A DNA stretch of 25,691 nucleotides from JAIBBG01 sp043748015 (GTDB lineage Bacteria; Bacteroidota; Bacteroidia; Flavobacteriales_D; Sanyastnellaceae): assembly GCA_043748015.1 (NCBI GenBank), contig JAYTOA010000162.1:1-25691 (forward strand). The letters are read 5' to 3'. Positions 25,281 to 25,691 of the stretch are shown one piece after another; within the stretch, counting starts at the first letter, position 1, and every line of letters starts with the position of its first letter. The translations under genes and the position numbers were made by a program. The notes beneath the pieces were generated by a model. It had not been told where the DNA came from. It made no database searches and worked only from the letters and a program-made list of their open reading frames with translations.

Positions 25281-25680
25281 AGATGGTCATCTGACTGACT
25301 TCCTGACTTTGTTTCTTCTCCGTAATTTCCACTTCACGCTTAACAAGCATATGACTTTCATCCCAAGGAACTGCTACAGCATTGGTGTCCTTGGAGTATA
25401 CATAAATGGTGTATTTGCCTGGTCGCAGATAACGAAACTCAAAGTCGCCATCATAGTTAGTATCCACATTGTCATCAGGTGAGGTGTGATCACCATAAAT
25501 GATGTATACGTTGCCGTTAGCCGCTGGAACCGTTCTCTGATATGTCGAAGAATTCGTCAAGACGGCGCGTATCTCTTTTGCTACATTCCCTGAAATAGTC
25601 GAGTTCCCGCCATCTCCTGCGTCCTTTTTACAAGCAATGAGAAACAATGAAGTAAGAATTAGAACGCAGATCCTTTTCAT
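25267..25680 (-). CDS. Small lipoprotein with a carboxypeptidase-regulatory-like (beta-sandwich) domain
   Basis: The 137-residue product has a lipoprotein signal: MKRICVLILTSLFLIAC with lipidated Cys17, followed by a Lys/Asp/Gly-rich linker. The mature part looks like a single small beta-sandwich, with NVYIIYGDHTSPDD, DTNYDGDFEFRYLRPG and KYTIYVYSKD; the GDFEF-RPGKYTIYVYS pattern is typical of CarboxypepD_reg-like modules. It overlaps the DUF2490 gene by 14 bases, so the two may act together at the outer membrane. The ATG at 25680 gives a complete signal peptide; only 11 bases of upstream sequence are available, so its promoter cannot be judged. Confidence 0.82.
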   Translation of the reverse strand: MKRICVLILTSLFLIACKKDAGDGGNSTISGNVAKEIRAVLTNSSTYQRTVPAANGNVYIIYGDHTSPDDNVDTNYDGDFEFRYLRPGKYTIYVYSKDTNAVAVPWDESHMLVKREVEITEKKQSQEVSQMTIYDTN

Positions 25681-25691
25681 TTCGTTTAAGT

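Overview
The window comes from a member of the Bacteroidota, probably a flavobacterium-like lineage, although I cannot place it to genus. The evidence is internal. Three secreted proteins end in type IX secretion (T9SS) sorting domains: two of type A and one of the gliding-motility-associated type B. Shine-Dalgarno sites are not evident. TAnnTTTG-type -7 boxes sit shortly before several start codons. A TonB-dependent receptor with an N-terminal carboxypeptidase-regulatory domain is also present. Most of the window is ordinary chromosome with 20 protein genes and two tRNA genes. I see no insertion sequence, prophage, CRISPR array or rRNA.

Layout. 1-232: a cluster of GAGTGTGAG-type repeats and a long palindrome, followed by tRNA-Leu(CAA) on the minus strand. 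417-5030 (minus): a T9SS PKD-repeat protein, an unknown exported 520-residue protein and the site-2 protease RseP. 5089-8409 (minus): riboflavin synthase directly downstream of a 905-residue type B-sorted surface protein. 8745-10152 (minus): a terminator, a small exported Cys-containing protein and an unknown lipoprotein. 10534-10660: tRNA-Arg(CCU) with a hairpin terminator. 10800-16913 (plus): a ceramidase-fold protein, a large T9SS type A protein closed by a strong terminator, a tandem Usp protein and a class V aminotransferase. 16910-25680 (minus): a HAD phosphatase, an HU-TM-SPOR protein, KdsB, a HigBA-like toxin-antitoxin pair, a TonB-dependent receptor, PurH, a DUF2490 protein and a small lipoprotein.

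How the genes work together. The window mixes housekeeping genes (purH, kdsB, ribE, rseP, tRNAs) with envelope and surface genes (T9SS cargo, the TonB receptor, lipoproteins, the SPOR protein). Likely co-transcribed groups, judged from spacing, are rseP with the 520-residue gene, the 905-residue gene with ribE, the lipoprotein with the small exported protein, higB with higA, and the final lipoprotein with the DUF2490 gene.

The most interesting signal is in the RNA genes. Two unrelated tRNA genes on opposite strands, about 10 kb apart, are each followed from the first base after the discriminator by nearly the same trailer: CAAAAACAG, one variable base, GTGAG, one variable base, GTGAG. Other points of interest are an apparently leaderless promoter on the HU-TM-SPOR gene, a ceramidase-like protein lacking the usual nucleophile serine, and TTG starts on three genes.
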